Assembly (NCBI RefSeq): GCF_001425665.1 | Contig: NZ_LMCX01000001.1 | Coordinates: 652,623 to 716,622 of the forward strand | Direction of reading: 5' to 3' | Length of the DNA: 64,000 bases | Source: Yonghaparkia sp. Root332 | GTDB lineage: Bacteria; Actinomycetota; Actinomycetes; Actinomycetales; Microbacteriaceae | Shown: in pieces, positions 35,260-44,255 of the stretch | How the letters are laid out: each line of letters opens with the position of its first letter | Position numbering within the stretch: position 1 is the stretch's first letter | Program-made: the position numbers and the translations under genes | The notes under the pieces: model-generated | What the model saw: only the letters and a program-made list of their open reading frames with translations | The model's database searches: none | What the model was told of the DNA's origin: nothing

Positions 35260-36867
35260 ATGACGCTCGCGCCGCAGACCGCGGCGGCCCCCGATCCGGC
35301 GGCCACCGCGGCGCCGCCGCACCCGAGGGCGGATGCCCGAGACGCGTCGAGCGCGACTCGGCCGCCGCTCTGGCTCGAGGTGCTCGCGTCGCTCGCCGCC
35401 CTCGCCGCGAGCATCCCCCTCGTCTATCTGGTGGTGCGCGGGGGCGAGTCGGGCTTCGACCGCATCGTCGAGACCCTGACCCGCGGGCGCGTGCTGGAGT
35501 ACGCCGCGAACTCGCTCGGCCTCGCGGCGGCGACGACGGCGACCGCGCTCGTGCTCGGCACGGCGGTCGCGTTCACGCTGTCGCGGCTGCGGGTGCCGTT
35601 CCCGAGGCTGTGGCTGCTGGCCTCGGCGCTGCCGCTCGCGGTGCCGTCGTTCCTCGCCGGCTACGGGTGGCTCGTGCTGGCGCCGAGCATGCAGGGGTTC
35701 GTGCCGAGCTGGCTGCTGCTGTCGGCGGTGACGATGCCGTACGTGACGCTGCCGGTCGCTGCCGCCCTGCGCGGGGCATCCGGCGACCTCGAGGGCGTCG
35801 CGCGCACGCTCGGCCGCGGGCCGCTCTCGGCGTTCTTCGTCGCGACGTGGCCGCAGGTGCGGCCGGCGGCGATCGCGGGCGGGCTGCTCGTCGCGCTCTA
35901 CGCGCTGAGCGACTTCGGTCTCGTGGCGATGATGCGCTTCCCGACCCTGACGTGGGGCATCAATGCCGCGTACTCGGCGAGCTTCGACCGGGCGCAGGCG
36001 GCCATCCTCGCCCTGCTGCTCGTCGTGCTCGCGCTGCTCGTCGTGCTCGGTGAGCGCACGGCTCGCGGCCGGGTGCCGCGCGCGGCGGCCCGCGCCGTCG
36101 CCCCCCGGACGATCGGGCGGGGGATGCTCCTGTCGCTGCTCCCCGTCGTCGCCGCCGCTCCCGTCGTGGGCGTCGCGATCCCGCTCCTGGGTCTCGCGAC
36201 GCGACTGGTGCAGGCCGAGACGCTACGCGAGCTCGACGTGCCGCGCCTGCTCGCGGCGGTCGGCTCGACGGTGGGGGTCGCGCTCGCGGCTGCCGCGCTC
36301 GCGGTCGTCCTCGCGCTGCCCATCGCGGCGCTCGCCGCCCGCTTCCGCGGCCGGCTCGTCTCGGCCATTGAGTCGGTGGGCTATCTCGGCCACGCGCTGC
36401 CCGGCATCGTGGTCGGCCTGTCGCTCGTGTTCTTCTCGCTCGCGGTGCTGCCCGCGCTCTACCAGAGCGTCGCGGTGCTCGTCTTCGCGTACGCGGTGCT
36501 GTTCATGCCGAAGGCGATCGGCACGATGCGGTCGGGGCTGGCCGACGTGCCGGTGGCGCTCGTGTCGGTGGCGCGCACGCTCGGCGATTCGCCGCTGCGG
36601 GCGTGGTGGCGCGTGACGGTGCCGCTCGCGCTGCCGAGCGTGGGCATCGGCGCCCTGCTCGTGGCGATCGCGACCATGAAAGAATTGCCGGCGACGCTGC
36701 TGCTGCGGCCGACGGGAATCCAGACGCTCGCCACCGAGTTGTGGAACAGGACGGTCGTGTTCGAGTTCGGCGCCGCCGCCCCCTACGCCGCGGTGCTCGT
36801 CCTGATCGCGGCGGTCCCCGCCATGGTGCTCTCGGGCATCCGCAGCACCGCCAAGGAGGAGTTGTGA
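35260..36867 (+). CDS. Iron ABC transporter permease (FbpB-like)
   Basis: A 535-residue double-length permease with about 12 membrane helices and two binding-protein-dependent EAA loops. These are around LEGVARTLGRGPLSAFFVATWPQ and VARTLGDSPLRAWWRVTVPLALP. This two-in-one arrangement is typical of FbpB/SfuB ferric iron permeases. It overlaps the ATPase gene by four bases (GTGA). Confidence 0.9.
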   Translation: MTLAPQTAAAPDPAATAAPPHPRADARDASSATRPPLWLEVLASLAALAASIPLVYLVVRGGESGFDRIVETLTRGRVLEYAANSLGLAAATTATALVLGTAVAFTLSRLRVPFPRLWLLASALPLAVPSFLAGYGWLVLAPSMQGFVPSWLLLSAVTMPYVTLPVAAALRGASGDLEGVARTLGRGPLSAFFVATWPQVRPAAIAGGLLVALYALSDFGLVAMMRFPTLTWGINAAYSASFDRAQAAILALLLVVLALLVVLGERTARGRVPRAAARAVAPRTIGRGMLLSLLPVVAAAPVVGVAIPLLGLATRLVQAETLRELDVPRLLAAVGSTVGVALAAAALAVVLALPIAALAARFRGRLVSAIESVGYLGHALPGIVVGLSLVFFSLAVLPALYQSVAVLVFAYAVLFMPKAIGTMRSGLADVPVALVSVARTLGDSPLRAWWRVTVPLALPSVGIGALLVAIATMKELPATLLLRPTGIQTLATELWNRTVVFEFGAAAPYAAVLVLIAAVPAMVLSGIRSTAKEEL

Positions 36868-37943
36868 GCGACCTCGTCGTGTCCGGCGCGAGCGTGACCC
36901 ACGGGTCGACGCTCGCCGTCGACGACGTGTCGATGACGATCCGCTCGGGCGAGCTCGTCGCCGTGCTCGGCCCGTCGGGCTGCGGCAAGACCTCCCTGCT
37001 GCTCGCGATCGCCGGCCTGCTTCCCCTCCGCGACGGGTCGATCGCGATCGGCTCGCGCGAGCTGTCGCGCCCGGGCCGCACGGTGCCGCCCGAGAAGCGC
37101 GGCATCGGCTGGGTGCCGCAGGAGGCCTCGCTCTTCCCGCACCTCACGGTCGGCGAGAACATCGGGTTCGCCGTTCCGGGCGGCCGCGGCGGCGCCGGTG
37201 CTCGCGGGCGCGCCCGCGCCGAGCGCATCGCCGAGCTCGCGTCGCTCGTCGGCCTCGGCGCCCTCACGAACCGCGCCCCCAACCAGCTCTCGGGCGGGCA
37301 GGCGCAGCGCGTCGCCCTCGCCCGCGCCCTCGCCCCGCGGCCCGACGTCCTCCTGCTCGACGAGCCGTTCGCCGCGCTCGACACCCAGCTGCGCACGGTC
37401 CTGCGCCGAGAGGTCGCCGAGCTGCTGCGCGCCCAGGGCACGACCTCGATCCTCGTGACGCACGACCAGGAGGAGGCGCTGACCCTCGCCGACCGCGTCG
37501 CGGTGCTGCGCGACGGGCACCTGGAGCAGTTCGGCACGCCGGAGGAGATCTACCAGCAGCCGGCGAGCGACTGGGTCGCCCGATTCGTCGGCGACGTCGT
37601 CGAGCTCGACGGAGCCTGGCGCGGCGGCCGCGTGACCTGCGCACTCGGCAACGTCGAGGCGGCGGCGGTCGGCTTCACGCCCGCCGACGGCGACACCGTG
37701 CGGCTCATGCTGCGCCCCGAGTGGATCGTCCCGCGCCCCGACCTGCTCGCGCACGCCGCTGCGGGGGCGGATGCCCGGGTCGCCTCGATCTCGTACGCCG
37801 GCCACGACGCGATGCTGAGCTGCGATCTCACCGCGGGTCTCACGGTGCGCATGCGCATGGCGGCCGTCGACCTGCCGCAGGTGGGGGAGGACCTCCGCCT
37901 CGCCGTGCAGCGGCCGGGGCTCGCGTTCCCCGTGCCGGCGTAG
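36864..37943 (+). CDS. Iron ABC transporter ATP-binding protein (FbpC-like)
   Basis: A 359-residue ATPase: Walker A GPSGCGKT (36-43), signature NQLSGGQAQR, Walker B VLLLDEP, switch His in VTHDQEEA, then a C-terminal OBD-type domain (about 265-359). It energises uptake through the permease encoded upstream. GTG start in a GTGA overlap with the permease gene. Confidence 0.91.
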   Translation: MSDLVVSGASVTHGSTLAVDDVSMTIRSGELVAVLGPSGCGKTSLLLAIAGLLPLRDGSIAIGSRELSRPGRTVPPEKRGIGWVPQEASLFPHLTVGENIGFAVPGGRGGAGARGRARAERIAELASLVGLGALTNRAPNQLSGGQAQRVALARALAPRPDVLLLDEPFAALDTQLRTVLRREVAELLRAQGTTSILVTHDQEEALTLADRVAVLRDGHLEQFGTPEEIYQQPASDWVARFVGDVVELDGAWRGGRVTCALGNVEAAAVGFTPADGDTVRLMLRPEWIVPRPDLLAHAAAGADARVASISYAGHDAMLSCDLTAGLTVRMRMAAVDLPQVGEDLRLAVQRPGLAFPVPA

Positions 37944-37966
37944 TCGCGCGAGCCTAGGCTGACCGG

Positions 37967-39202
37967 GTGACTGACGCCGCGCCCCTCCCGAACCCGGCCG
38001 CGCCCCTGCCCGACCCCGCCGCGCTCGACGCCGCCGACCCGCTCGCCGCGGTCGTCGACCGCTTCGTGCCGGGCGACGACCTCGTCGCCTACCTCGACGG
38101 CAACTCGCTCGGGAGGCCGCTGCGGGCGACGCTCGACGCGCTGCCCGACTTCGTGCGCACGCAGTGGGCCGGGCGACTGATCCGCGGCTGGGACGAGGGC
38201 TGGCTGTCGCTGGGCGAGCGCCTCGGCGACCGCATCGGCGCCGCGTGCCTGGGCGCCGCATCCGGTCAGACGATCGTCGCCGATTCGACCACGGTGCTCA
38301 TCTTCAAGCTGCTGCGCGCCGCGATCGCCGCGCGCCCCGGGAGGACGGAGCTCGTGATCGCGCGCGACGAGTTCCCGACCGACCGATTCATCGTCGAGCG
38401 TCTCGCCGACGACCACGGGCTCACGGTGCGCTGGGTCGACACCGCGCACGACGGTGGCATCACCCCCGAGCTCGCGGCCGAGGTCGTGAGCGAGCGCACG
38501 ATCGCGGCCCTCCTCGGCGGCGTCGCCTACCGCAGCGCGTGGTGGGCCGACATGGCCGCCGTCACGGGCGTCGTGCAGGCCCACGGCGCGCTCGTCATCT
38601 GGGACTGCTCGCACGCTGTCGGCTCGGTCCCGCTCGAGCTCGACGCGTGGGGCGTCGACATGGCGGTCGGATGCTCGTACAAGTACCTCAACGGAGGCCC
38701 GGGCGCCCCCGCCTGGGCCTACGTCGCCGCGCGGCACCAGGCGCAGCTGCGCAACCCGATCCCCGGGTGGCTGGGCGCGGCCGAGCCGTTCAGCATGACG
38801 GCCGGGTTCGAGCCCGCGCCGGGCATCCGTCGCCTCGTCAGCGGAACCCCGCCCATCATCGGCATGCAGCCGATCGCCCACATGCTCGACGAGATCGAGG
38901 CGGCCGGCATGCCCGCGGTCCGGGCGAAGTCGGTCTCGCTCACCGAGTACGCGATCGCGCTCGTCGACGCTCTGATCCCGGATGCCGTGGTCGCCTCGCC
39001 GCGCGATCCCGCGCGTCGCGGGGGCCACATCACGGTCGACCACCCCAACGCTCGGCGGGCCGTCGAGCGGCTCTGGGCCGAGGGCGTCATTCCCGATTTC
39101 CGGCACCCGAGCGGGGTGCGCGTCGGGCTGTCGCCGCTGAGTACGAGCTTCGCGGAGGTCGAGCGGGGCATCCGGGCGCTCGCGGCGGCGCTCGCCGACT
39201 GA
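37967..39202 (+). CDS. kynU: Kynureninase
   Basis: PLP enzyme cleaving kynurenine (or 3-hydroxykynurenine) to anthranilate (or hydroxyanthranilate) and alanine. The 411-residue protein shows AYLDGNSLGRPL near the N-terminus, WDCSHAVGSVPLEL with the PLP-contact aspartate, and PLP lysine Lys239 in GCSYKYLNGGPGAPA, all kynureninase signatures. No other kynurenine-pathway gene is in the window. TAGGCT lies six bases before the GTG, so it has its own leaderless promoter despite being 23 bp after the iron operon. Confidence 0.87.
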   Translation: MTDAAPLPNPAAPLPDPAALDAADPLAAVVDRFVPGDDLVAYLDGNSLGRPLRATLDALPDFVRTQWAGRLIRGWDEGWLSLGERLGDRIGAACLGAASGQTIVADSTTVLIFKLLRAAIAARPGRTELVIARDEFPTDRFIVERLADDHGLTVRWVDTAHDGGITPELAAEVVSERTIAALLGGVAYRSAWWADMAAVTGVVQAHGALVIWDCSHAVGSVPLELDAWGVDMAVGCSYKYLNGGPGAPAWAYVAARHQAQLRNPIPGWLGAAEPFSMTAGFEPAPGIRRLVSGTPPIIGMQPIAHMLDEIEAAGMPAVRAKSVSLTEYAIALVDALIPDAVVASPRDPARRGGHITVDHPNARRAVERLWAEGVIPDFRHPSGVRVGLSPLSTSFAEVERGIRALAAALAD

Positions 39203-39344
39203 GCCGCCCCGCGGGGTTGGAAATACAAGAAGTCCTCGTGCCGACTGCGATTGTCGGCGGTCACCAACAACAATGAGTGTCTATTCGGCGACGCGTCCCG
39301 GGCGGCAATAGGTTGCCCATCTCGGCCGAGAGCGAGGAACTCAA

Positions 39345-40556
39345 ATGACTGACGTCGAGATCGTCCGACTCGAAACCGAGCTGCCCCCCGACGAGGCAGC
39401 AGGGGAAATCGCGAAAGCCGTTAGTGCTCGGCACTCGATCGCTCGTCGGTATGTCTTGCGGCTCAGGCGGCGCAATCCGGAGGCGACTCCCACTGAAGTG
39501 ATCGCCATGCTGGAGCGTCACTACCGCACATCGATTAGTGCGGCGGGAGCGATGATCGCGGCCGGTGCGATCGCAGCCGATGTCGGAATTGCGCTCATCC
39601 CGGTGGCGGGCGCGGCGGCAGTAGGAGTGAAGAGTGCTGGCCAGCAGGCCGCGAAGAAGGCGGGGAAGGAAGCTGTGAAGGTCGCGGCGAAGAATTTGGC
39701 CCTCGGCGCCGCGAAGTCCGGTGCGAAACAGGCTGCGGCCCTGCTCCCAGCGGGGGACGAGCAACTCCAGTTCGAGATCACTGCTGTCTTCGCTCTTGGG
39801 CTCGCCGATATCCACGGGATGACGCTTGATCAGGATCAATCGCACGCTCTCGTCTACGGGCTCACCAATGGGCGGGTGAACAGTAATCAGATTGCTCAGA
39901 TGGCCTCCGATGTCGCCGATTCCGGTACAACCGGGGTTATCGAGACGAGCCGTCGAATCAGCGCGGGAAAGGACGATTGGTCCCATTGGGCGAGCACGCT
40001 CGCCGACGCTCTTCCCGGCGGGGCGGCCCAAAACCTCGTTCGCACCATCCAGACGGGCGAGCTTCAGGGAGTGCAGGAGAACTTGTCCGGAAAGCAGAGA
40101 GCAGCTGTCGAATACGGAGTCTGGGCGCTCGCAGGGGGAGTGACGCGCTTCGTATTCGGTAGGGATGTCATCGAGGAGTCGAGGAGAGCATTCGCAGAGC
40201 CGCCGGAGGAATTTCCGGCGCATCTCGCCCTCGAGGCAGCCAAAGCCGTCGGCGATGACGACGGTGAAGGAAATCGAGCCATCGCTGCGCTCGAGGACGC
40301 CGCGCGAGCAACGGGCACTTGGTTCGTCGACGCAGCCGGGACGGTTCGAGTCGGAGTGTCGTCCGGCGTGGCGGCAGCAGGGGCGGGAATGGCCGTGGCC
40401 GCGGGCACTGTTTCTCGACCGTTCCGAAGCGTCGACCTGGACGGCGACGGAATCCCCGACGAACCGCAGGCGCTCTCAAAGATCAAGAGTGTCGCCAGTC
40501 TGCTGAAGCCGAGGAAGCGCAATTCCGGGGAGTTGCCGGACGAAATTCCCTCCTAG
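39345..40556 (+). CDS. Unrecognised 403-aa protein with Gly/Ala-rich hydrophobic segment and DxDGDG motif
   Basis: I do not recognise this protein. The N-terminus (1-65) is charged and ends with an amphipathic RRNPEATPTEVIAMLERHY block. Residues 66-98 form a Gly/Ala-rich hydrophobic hairpin-like stretch (AAGAMIAAGAIAADVGIALIPVAGAAAVG), then come Lys/Ala helices. A middle domain spans 140-280. Near the C-terminus DLDGDGIPDEP (364-374) resembles a short calcium-binding repeat, followed by a basic tail. GC content and codon choice are visibly lower than in the flanking genes, suggesting acquisition. AGAGGAACTCAA precedes the ATG. It converges on the ABC permease gene 10 bp away. Confidence 0.75.
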   Translation: MTDVEIVRLETELPPDEAAGEIAKAVSARHSIARRYVLRLRRRNPEATPTEVIAMLERHYRTSISAAGAMIAAGAIAADVGIALIPVAGAAAVGVKSAGQQAAKKAGKEAVKVAAKNLALGAAKSGAKQAAALLPAGDEQLQFEITAVFALGLADIHGMTLDQDQSHALVYGLTNGRVNSNQIAQMASDVADSGTTGVIETSRRISAGKDDWSHWASTLADALPGGAAQNLVRTIQTGELQGVQENLSGKQRAAVEYGVWALAGGVTRFVFGRDVIEESRRAFAEPPEEFPAHLALEAAKAVGDDDGEGNRAIAALEDAARATGTWFVDAAGTVRVGVSSGVAAAGAGMAVAAGTVSRPFRSVDLDGDGIPDEPQALSKIKSVASLLKPRKRNSGELPDEIPS

Positions 40557-40565
40557 GCCGCGCCC

Positions 40566-41453
40566 CTACTTCTTCCCGAGCGCCGCGAACTTCGCGATCG
40601 ACAGCGGCACGAACACGAGCAGCAGCACCGCGATGCCGATGAGCACGGTGAGGATGGGATTCTGGGCCGTCCACGCGTCGCCGACGGGCGTTCCCGCGGG
40701 CACGTTGCCGAACAGCTCGCGCGCCGACTGCACGAGCGCCGAGACGGGGTTCCACTCCGAGAAGATCCGCAGCGGGGTGGGGAGGTTCTCGGTGGGCACG
40801 AACGCGTTCGAGATGAACGTGAGAGGGAAGAGCACGAGGAACGACACGTTGTTGATGATCTCGGGGCTGCGCACGCTCATGCCGAGGAAGGCCATGAGCC
40901 ATGAGAACGCGTAGGCGAACAGCAGCAGGAGCGCGACCCCGGCGAGGAACCCCCCGAGCGACGACTCGACGCGCCAGCCGACGATGAAGCCGGTGCCCAT
41001 CATGACGAGCATCGACAGCCCGTTGATGACGAGGTCGCCGTTGGTGCGCCCGACGAGCACGGCCGCACCGCTCATCGGCAGGGTGCGGAAGCGGTCGATG
41101 ATGCCGTCCTTGAGGTCCTGCGCCATCGCCGAGCCCGAGTAGGTCGAGCCGAACACGACGGTCTGGGCGAAGATGCCCGCCATGAGGAACGACGTGTACC
41201 CGCCGGGCACGTCGATCGCGGCGCCGAAGACGAAGGTGAACAGCAGTACGAACATGATCGGCTGCAGCAGCGTGAACACGAGGATGTCGGGCACCCGGAT
41301 GATCTTCATGAGGTTGCGGCGCGTGGCGACCCACCCGTCGCTGAGGAACCTCCCGATCGCCGTCCCCGGCTCCGGTTGCAGGGTCGCGGATGCTCCGCGC
41401 GCGCCGAGCCCGCCCGTCGAGCCGGCCGTCCCGCTCGATCTCACGGTGCTCAT
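40566..41453 (-). CDS. ABC-2 type permease (DrrB-like)
   Basis: A 295-residue membrane protein with six predicted helices. A basic cytoplasmic N-terminus (ATRRNLMKIIRVPDILVFTLLQPIMFVLLF) is followed by the DGIIDRFRTLPMSGAAVLVGR cytoplasmic motif of ABC-2 exporters. The DrrB/daunorubicin-resistance type is suggested by the partner ATPase. The ATG at 41453 is in an ATGA overlap with the ATPase gene; longer upstream frame is inside that gene and is rejected. Substrate unknown. Confidence 0.88.
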   Translation of the reverse strand: MSTVRSSGTAGSTGGLGARGASATLQPEPGTAIGRFLSDGWVATRRNLMKIIRVPDILVFTLLQPIMFVLLFTFVFGAAIDVPGGYTSFLMAGIFAQTVVFGSTYSGSAMAQDLKDGIIDRFRTLPMSGAAVLVGRTNGDLVINGLSMLVMMGTGFIVGWRVESSLGGFLAGVALLLLFAYAFSWLMAFLGMSVRSPEIINNVSFLVLFPLTFISNAFVPTENLPTPLRIFSEWNPVSALVQSARELFGNVPAGTPVGDAWTAQNPILTVLIGIAVLLLVFVPLSIAKFAALGKK

Positions 41454-42433
41454 GCCGCCCCCTTCCCGCCCTCGCCCGGATCCTCCGCCGCGTGCCCGGT
41501 GAGCTGAAGGAAGACGTCGTCGAGCGTGGGTCGTCGCATGCCCGCGTCGTGGAGGGCGATGCCCGCGGCGGTCACCTCGCCGACGATGCGGCTGAGGGCG
41601 GTCGGGCCGTCCTCGACGGGCACGACCCAGGTCTTGCCCTCGTTCGACGGCACCGCCTCGCCCGCGCCGTAGCGCTGGAGGATGCCGCGCACGACCTCCG
41701 TCTCGTCGGCCTCGACGAGCGTGAGCGCGACGCGCTGCCCGCCGACCGACGCCTTGAGCTCGTCGGCGGTGCCCTCGGCGATCACGCGGCCCTCGTCGAT
41801 GACCGAGATCGAGTCGGCGAGACGATCGGCCTCCTCCAGGTACTGCGTGGTGAGGAGCACGGTCGTCCCGCCGCTCACGAGGCTCTCGATGACATCCCAC
41901 AGCGCCAGTCGGCTGCGCGGGTCGAGGCCCGTGGTCGGCTCGTCGAGGAAGAGCACCGGCGGGTTGATGACGAGCGCGCCCGCGAGGTCGATGCGCCGGC
42001 GCATGCCGCCGGAGAAGCCCTTGACCACGCGGTTCTGCGCCTCGACGAGGTCGAAGAGCTCGATGAGCTCGCGCGCCCGCTGCTTCGCCCGCTTCGCGCC
42101 CAGGTGGTAGAGCCGGCCCACCATCTCGAGGTTCTCGAAGCCCGTGAGGTTCTCGTCGACGGCGGCGTACTGGCCGCTCGCGCCGATCATGCGCCGCACC
42201 CGCTCGGGGTCGGCGAGCACGTCGACGCCGTCGATGACCGCCGAGCCGGAGTCGGGGCTGATGAGCGTCGTGAGCACCTTGACGGTGGTCGTCTTGCCGG
42301 CGCCGTTGGGGCCGAGCAGGGCGGTGACGGTGCCCTGCGGCACCTGCAGCGACAGCCCGTCGAGCGCGCGCACGACCGGGGCGCCCTTCGGGGTGTAGGT
42401 CTTGACGAGGTCGCTCGCCTCGATGAACGGCAT
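41450..42433 (-). CDS. ABC exporter ATP-binding protein (DrrA-like)
   Basis: A 327-residue ATPase: Walker A GPNGAGKT (41-48), signature GFSGGMRRR, Walker B PPVLFLDEPTTGLD, and the ~100-residue C-terminal DrrA domain with VVPVEDGPTALSRIV. It pairs with the downstream overlapping permease to form a two-component exporter of the drug/lipid type. The ATG has TAGCAT six bases upstream, a leaderless promoter. It is divergent from the acyl-CoA dehydrogenase gene. Confidence 0.9.
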   Translation of the reverse strand: MPFIEASDLVKTYTPKGAPVVRALDGLSLQVPQGTVTALLGPNGAGKTTTVKVLTTLISPDSGSAVIDGVDVLADPERVRRMIGASGQYAAVDENLTGFENLEMVGRLYHLGAKRAKQRARELIELFDLVEAQNRVVKGFSGGMRRRIDLAGALVINPPVLFLDEPTTGLDPRSRLALWDVIESLVSGGTTVLLTTQYLEEADRLADSISVIDEGRVIAEGTADELKASVGGQRVALTLVEADETEVVRGILQRYGAGEAVPSNEGKTWVVPVEDGPTALSRIVGEVTAAGIALHDAGMRRPTLDDVFLQLTGHAAEDPGEGGKGAA

Positions 42434-42529
42434 GCGCGGATGCTACTCCTGGCCGGCGACATCGTGAGGTCTCGTCGTTCTCCCCACCGCTCCCGGCCGA
42501 CCGTCGGGAGTCGGGCGTAGCCTGGCCCG

Positions 42530-43711
42530 GTGAGCGAGCAGACCGTGCTGTCCCCCGAGCTCCTGCACGGCATCCGCGATCGCGCCCCCGACCACGACGC
42601 TCGCAACTCGTTCTTCTTCGACGACCTGACCGCGCTGCGCGAGGCCGGGTACCTCCGACCGCGCAGCCTCACGGCCGCGGCCCGCGACCAGCGGATGCTC
42701 GCCGCGCACGCTCCCGCGACGGCGCTCGGCATGACCATGCACCTGGTCTGGATGGGCGTCGCCCGCGACCTCGCCGCCGCCGGCGACGACAGCCTCGCGT
42801 GGGTCGCGCGCGACTGCGAGGCGGGCGAGCTCTTCGCCTTCGCGATCAGCGAGGCCGGCAACGACCGCGTCATGACCGACTCGGTGACGCGCGTCGACCG
42901 CGTGCCCGGTGCACCAGACGGCTCCGGCGCCGGCTGGTCGTTCACCGGCACGAAGATCATCACGAGCCTGAGCCCGGCGTGGACGAGGCTCGGCGTGCTC
43001 GGCCGTCACGACCCCGCCGACGCCGATCCCGCGATCGTCCACGGCTTCCTCCTGCGCGAATCCCCGGTCTCGACCCCCGACCGCCTCGAGCTGCACCCCG
43101 CACCCGGCATCGCGCTCACCCCCGACTGGGATTCGCTCGGCATGCGAGCGACCCAGAGCTGGACGACCCGGCTCGACGCGGCGTTCATCCCGGACGAGCG
43201 CGTGTCGCGCATCCTGCCCGTCGGCCCCACGCTCGACCCGTTCCTCCTCGCGATCTCGGCGAACTTCCTCACCCTCATGGCCGCCGTCTACGCCGGGCTC
43301 GCCGACCGCGCCCTCGAGCTCGCCGTCGAGTCCGCCCACCGGCGCACGAGCCTCAAGAACGGGGGAGCGCCCCAGTCGGCCGACCCCGACATCCGATGGC
43401 GGGTGGCGGATGCCGCGCTCGCGCTCGACGCGCTGGCCCCGCAGATCGAGGCCGTCTGCCGCGATCGCGACGCGGGTCTCGACCGGGGTGCGCGGTGGTT
43501 CCGCGACCTGGCGGGGCTCAAGCAGCGCGCCGTCGTCACCGCGCGCGAGGTCGTCGACCAGTGCATGCACATCGCCGGGGGTGGGGCCTATCGCGCGGGC
43601 GACGAGCTCAGCCGCCTGCAGCGCGACGTGCTCGCCGGCATCTACCACCCGAGCGACCCGGAGAGCGTGCACGCGACGGTCGCGGCCGACCTGCTGGGGC
43701 CGCTGCCGTGA
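42530..43711 (+). CDS. Acyl-CoA dehydrogenase-family flavoprotein
   Basis: A 393-residue protein with the three-domain ACAD plan: an N-terminal helical region, a central beta domain (FAISEAGNDRV, WSFTGTKIITSLSPAW, LGMRATQSWT), and a C-terminal helical domain with VDQCMHIAGGGAYRAGDELSRLQRD. The GAYRAGDELSRLQRD end is like the hydroxylase/desulfurisation branch, so the true substrate may not be an acyl-CoA. The GTG has TAGCCT six bases upstream (leaderless). It overlaps the Nudix gene by four bases. Confidence 0.83.
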   Translation: MSEQTVLSPELLHGIRDRAPDHDARNSFFFDDLTALREAGYLRPRSLTAAARDQRMLAAHAPATALGMTMHLVWMGVARDLAAAGDDSLAWVARDCEAGELFAFAISEAGNDRVMTDSVTRVDRVPGAPDGSGAGWSFTGTKIITSLSPAWTRLGVLGRHDPADADPAIVHGFLLRESPVSTPDRLELHPAPGIALTPDWDSLGMRATQSWTTRLDAAFIPDERVSRILPVGPTLDPFLLAISANFLTLMAAVYAGLADRALELAVESAHRRTSLKNGGAPQSADPDIRWRVADAALALDALAPQIEAVCRDRDAGLDRGARWFRDLAGLKQRAVVTAREVVDQCMHIAGGGAYRAGDELSRLQRDVLAGIYHPSDPESVHATVAADLLGPLP

Positions 43712-44241
43712 GCGCCGCACCCTCTGATCGCGACGCGCCCGACGTCGAGCCCACCGACCTCCCCGCCGCGGCCCTCGCCGGCGTCGACCTGCGCGTCGGC
43801 TGCTACGGCATCGTCCACGACGAGCGCGGTGTGCTGCTCGCCCACTGGCGCGAGGGCGCCTACGGCGGTTGGACCCTCCCGGGCGGCGGCATGGAGCCGG
43901 GCGAGCACCCCGAGCAGACGGTCGTGCGCGAGGTGAAGGAGGAGACGGGCTTCGACGTGCGCGTCGACGGGATCCTCGGCGTCGGGTCGATCATCATCCC
44001 GGGCGCGAAGCGGATCCCCGGCCCCGGCCGCGACCTGCAGGGGCTGCGCATCGTCTACCGCTGCACGATCGTCGGTGGCGCGCTCGCCGTCGAGCAGGAG
44101 GGCACGACCGACGACGTGCGCTGGTTCGCCCTCGACGAGGTCGCCGGCCTCGAGCGCGTCGAGCTCGTCGACGACGGGCTTCGTTACGCGGGCCTCGCTC
44201 TGCCGACCGACGACGACGGCCGCGCGCCGGCCTGGTCGTAG
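43708..44241 (+). CDS. Nudix hydrolase
   Basis: A 177-residue protein with a complete Nudix box at 60-82 (G-x5-E-x7-REVKEETGF). It hydrolyses a nucleoside diphosphate linked to another moiety; the substrate cannot be read from sequence. GTG start in a GTGA overlap with the acyl-CoA dehydrogenase gene, and the alpha/beta hydrolase gene follows 14 bp downstream, so the three form one operon. Confidence 0.88.
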   Translation: MSAAPSDRDAPDVEPTDLPAAALAGVDLRVGCYGIVHDERGVLLAHWREGAYGGWTLPGGGMEPGEHPEQTVVREVKEETGFDVRVDGILGVGSIIIPGAKRIPGPGRDLQGLRIVYRCTIVGGALAVEQEGTTDDVRWFALDEVAGLERVELVDDGLRYAGLALPTDDDGRAPAWS

Positions 44242-44255
44242 ACGGGAGTCTGAGC

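Noticed and set aside
41454-41900. Longer start for the ABC-2 permease
   Set aside because: The extension lies inside the overlapping ATPase gene and encodes Arg-rich sequence; the ATGA overlap marks the start.
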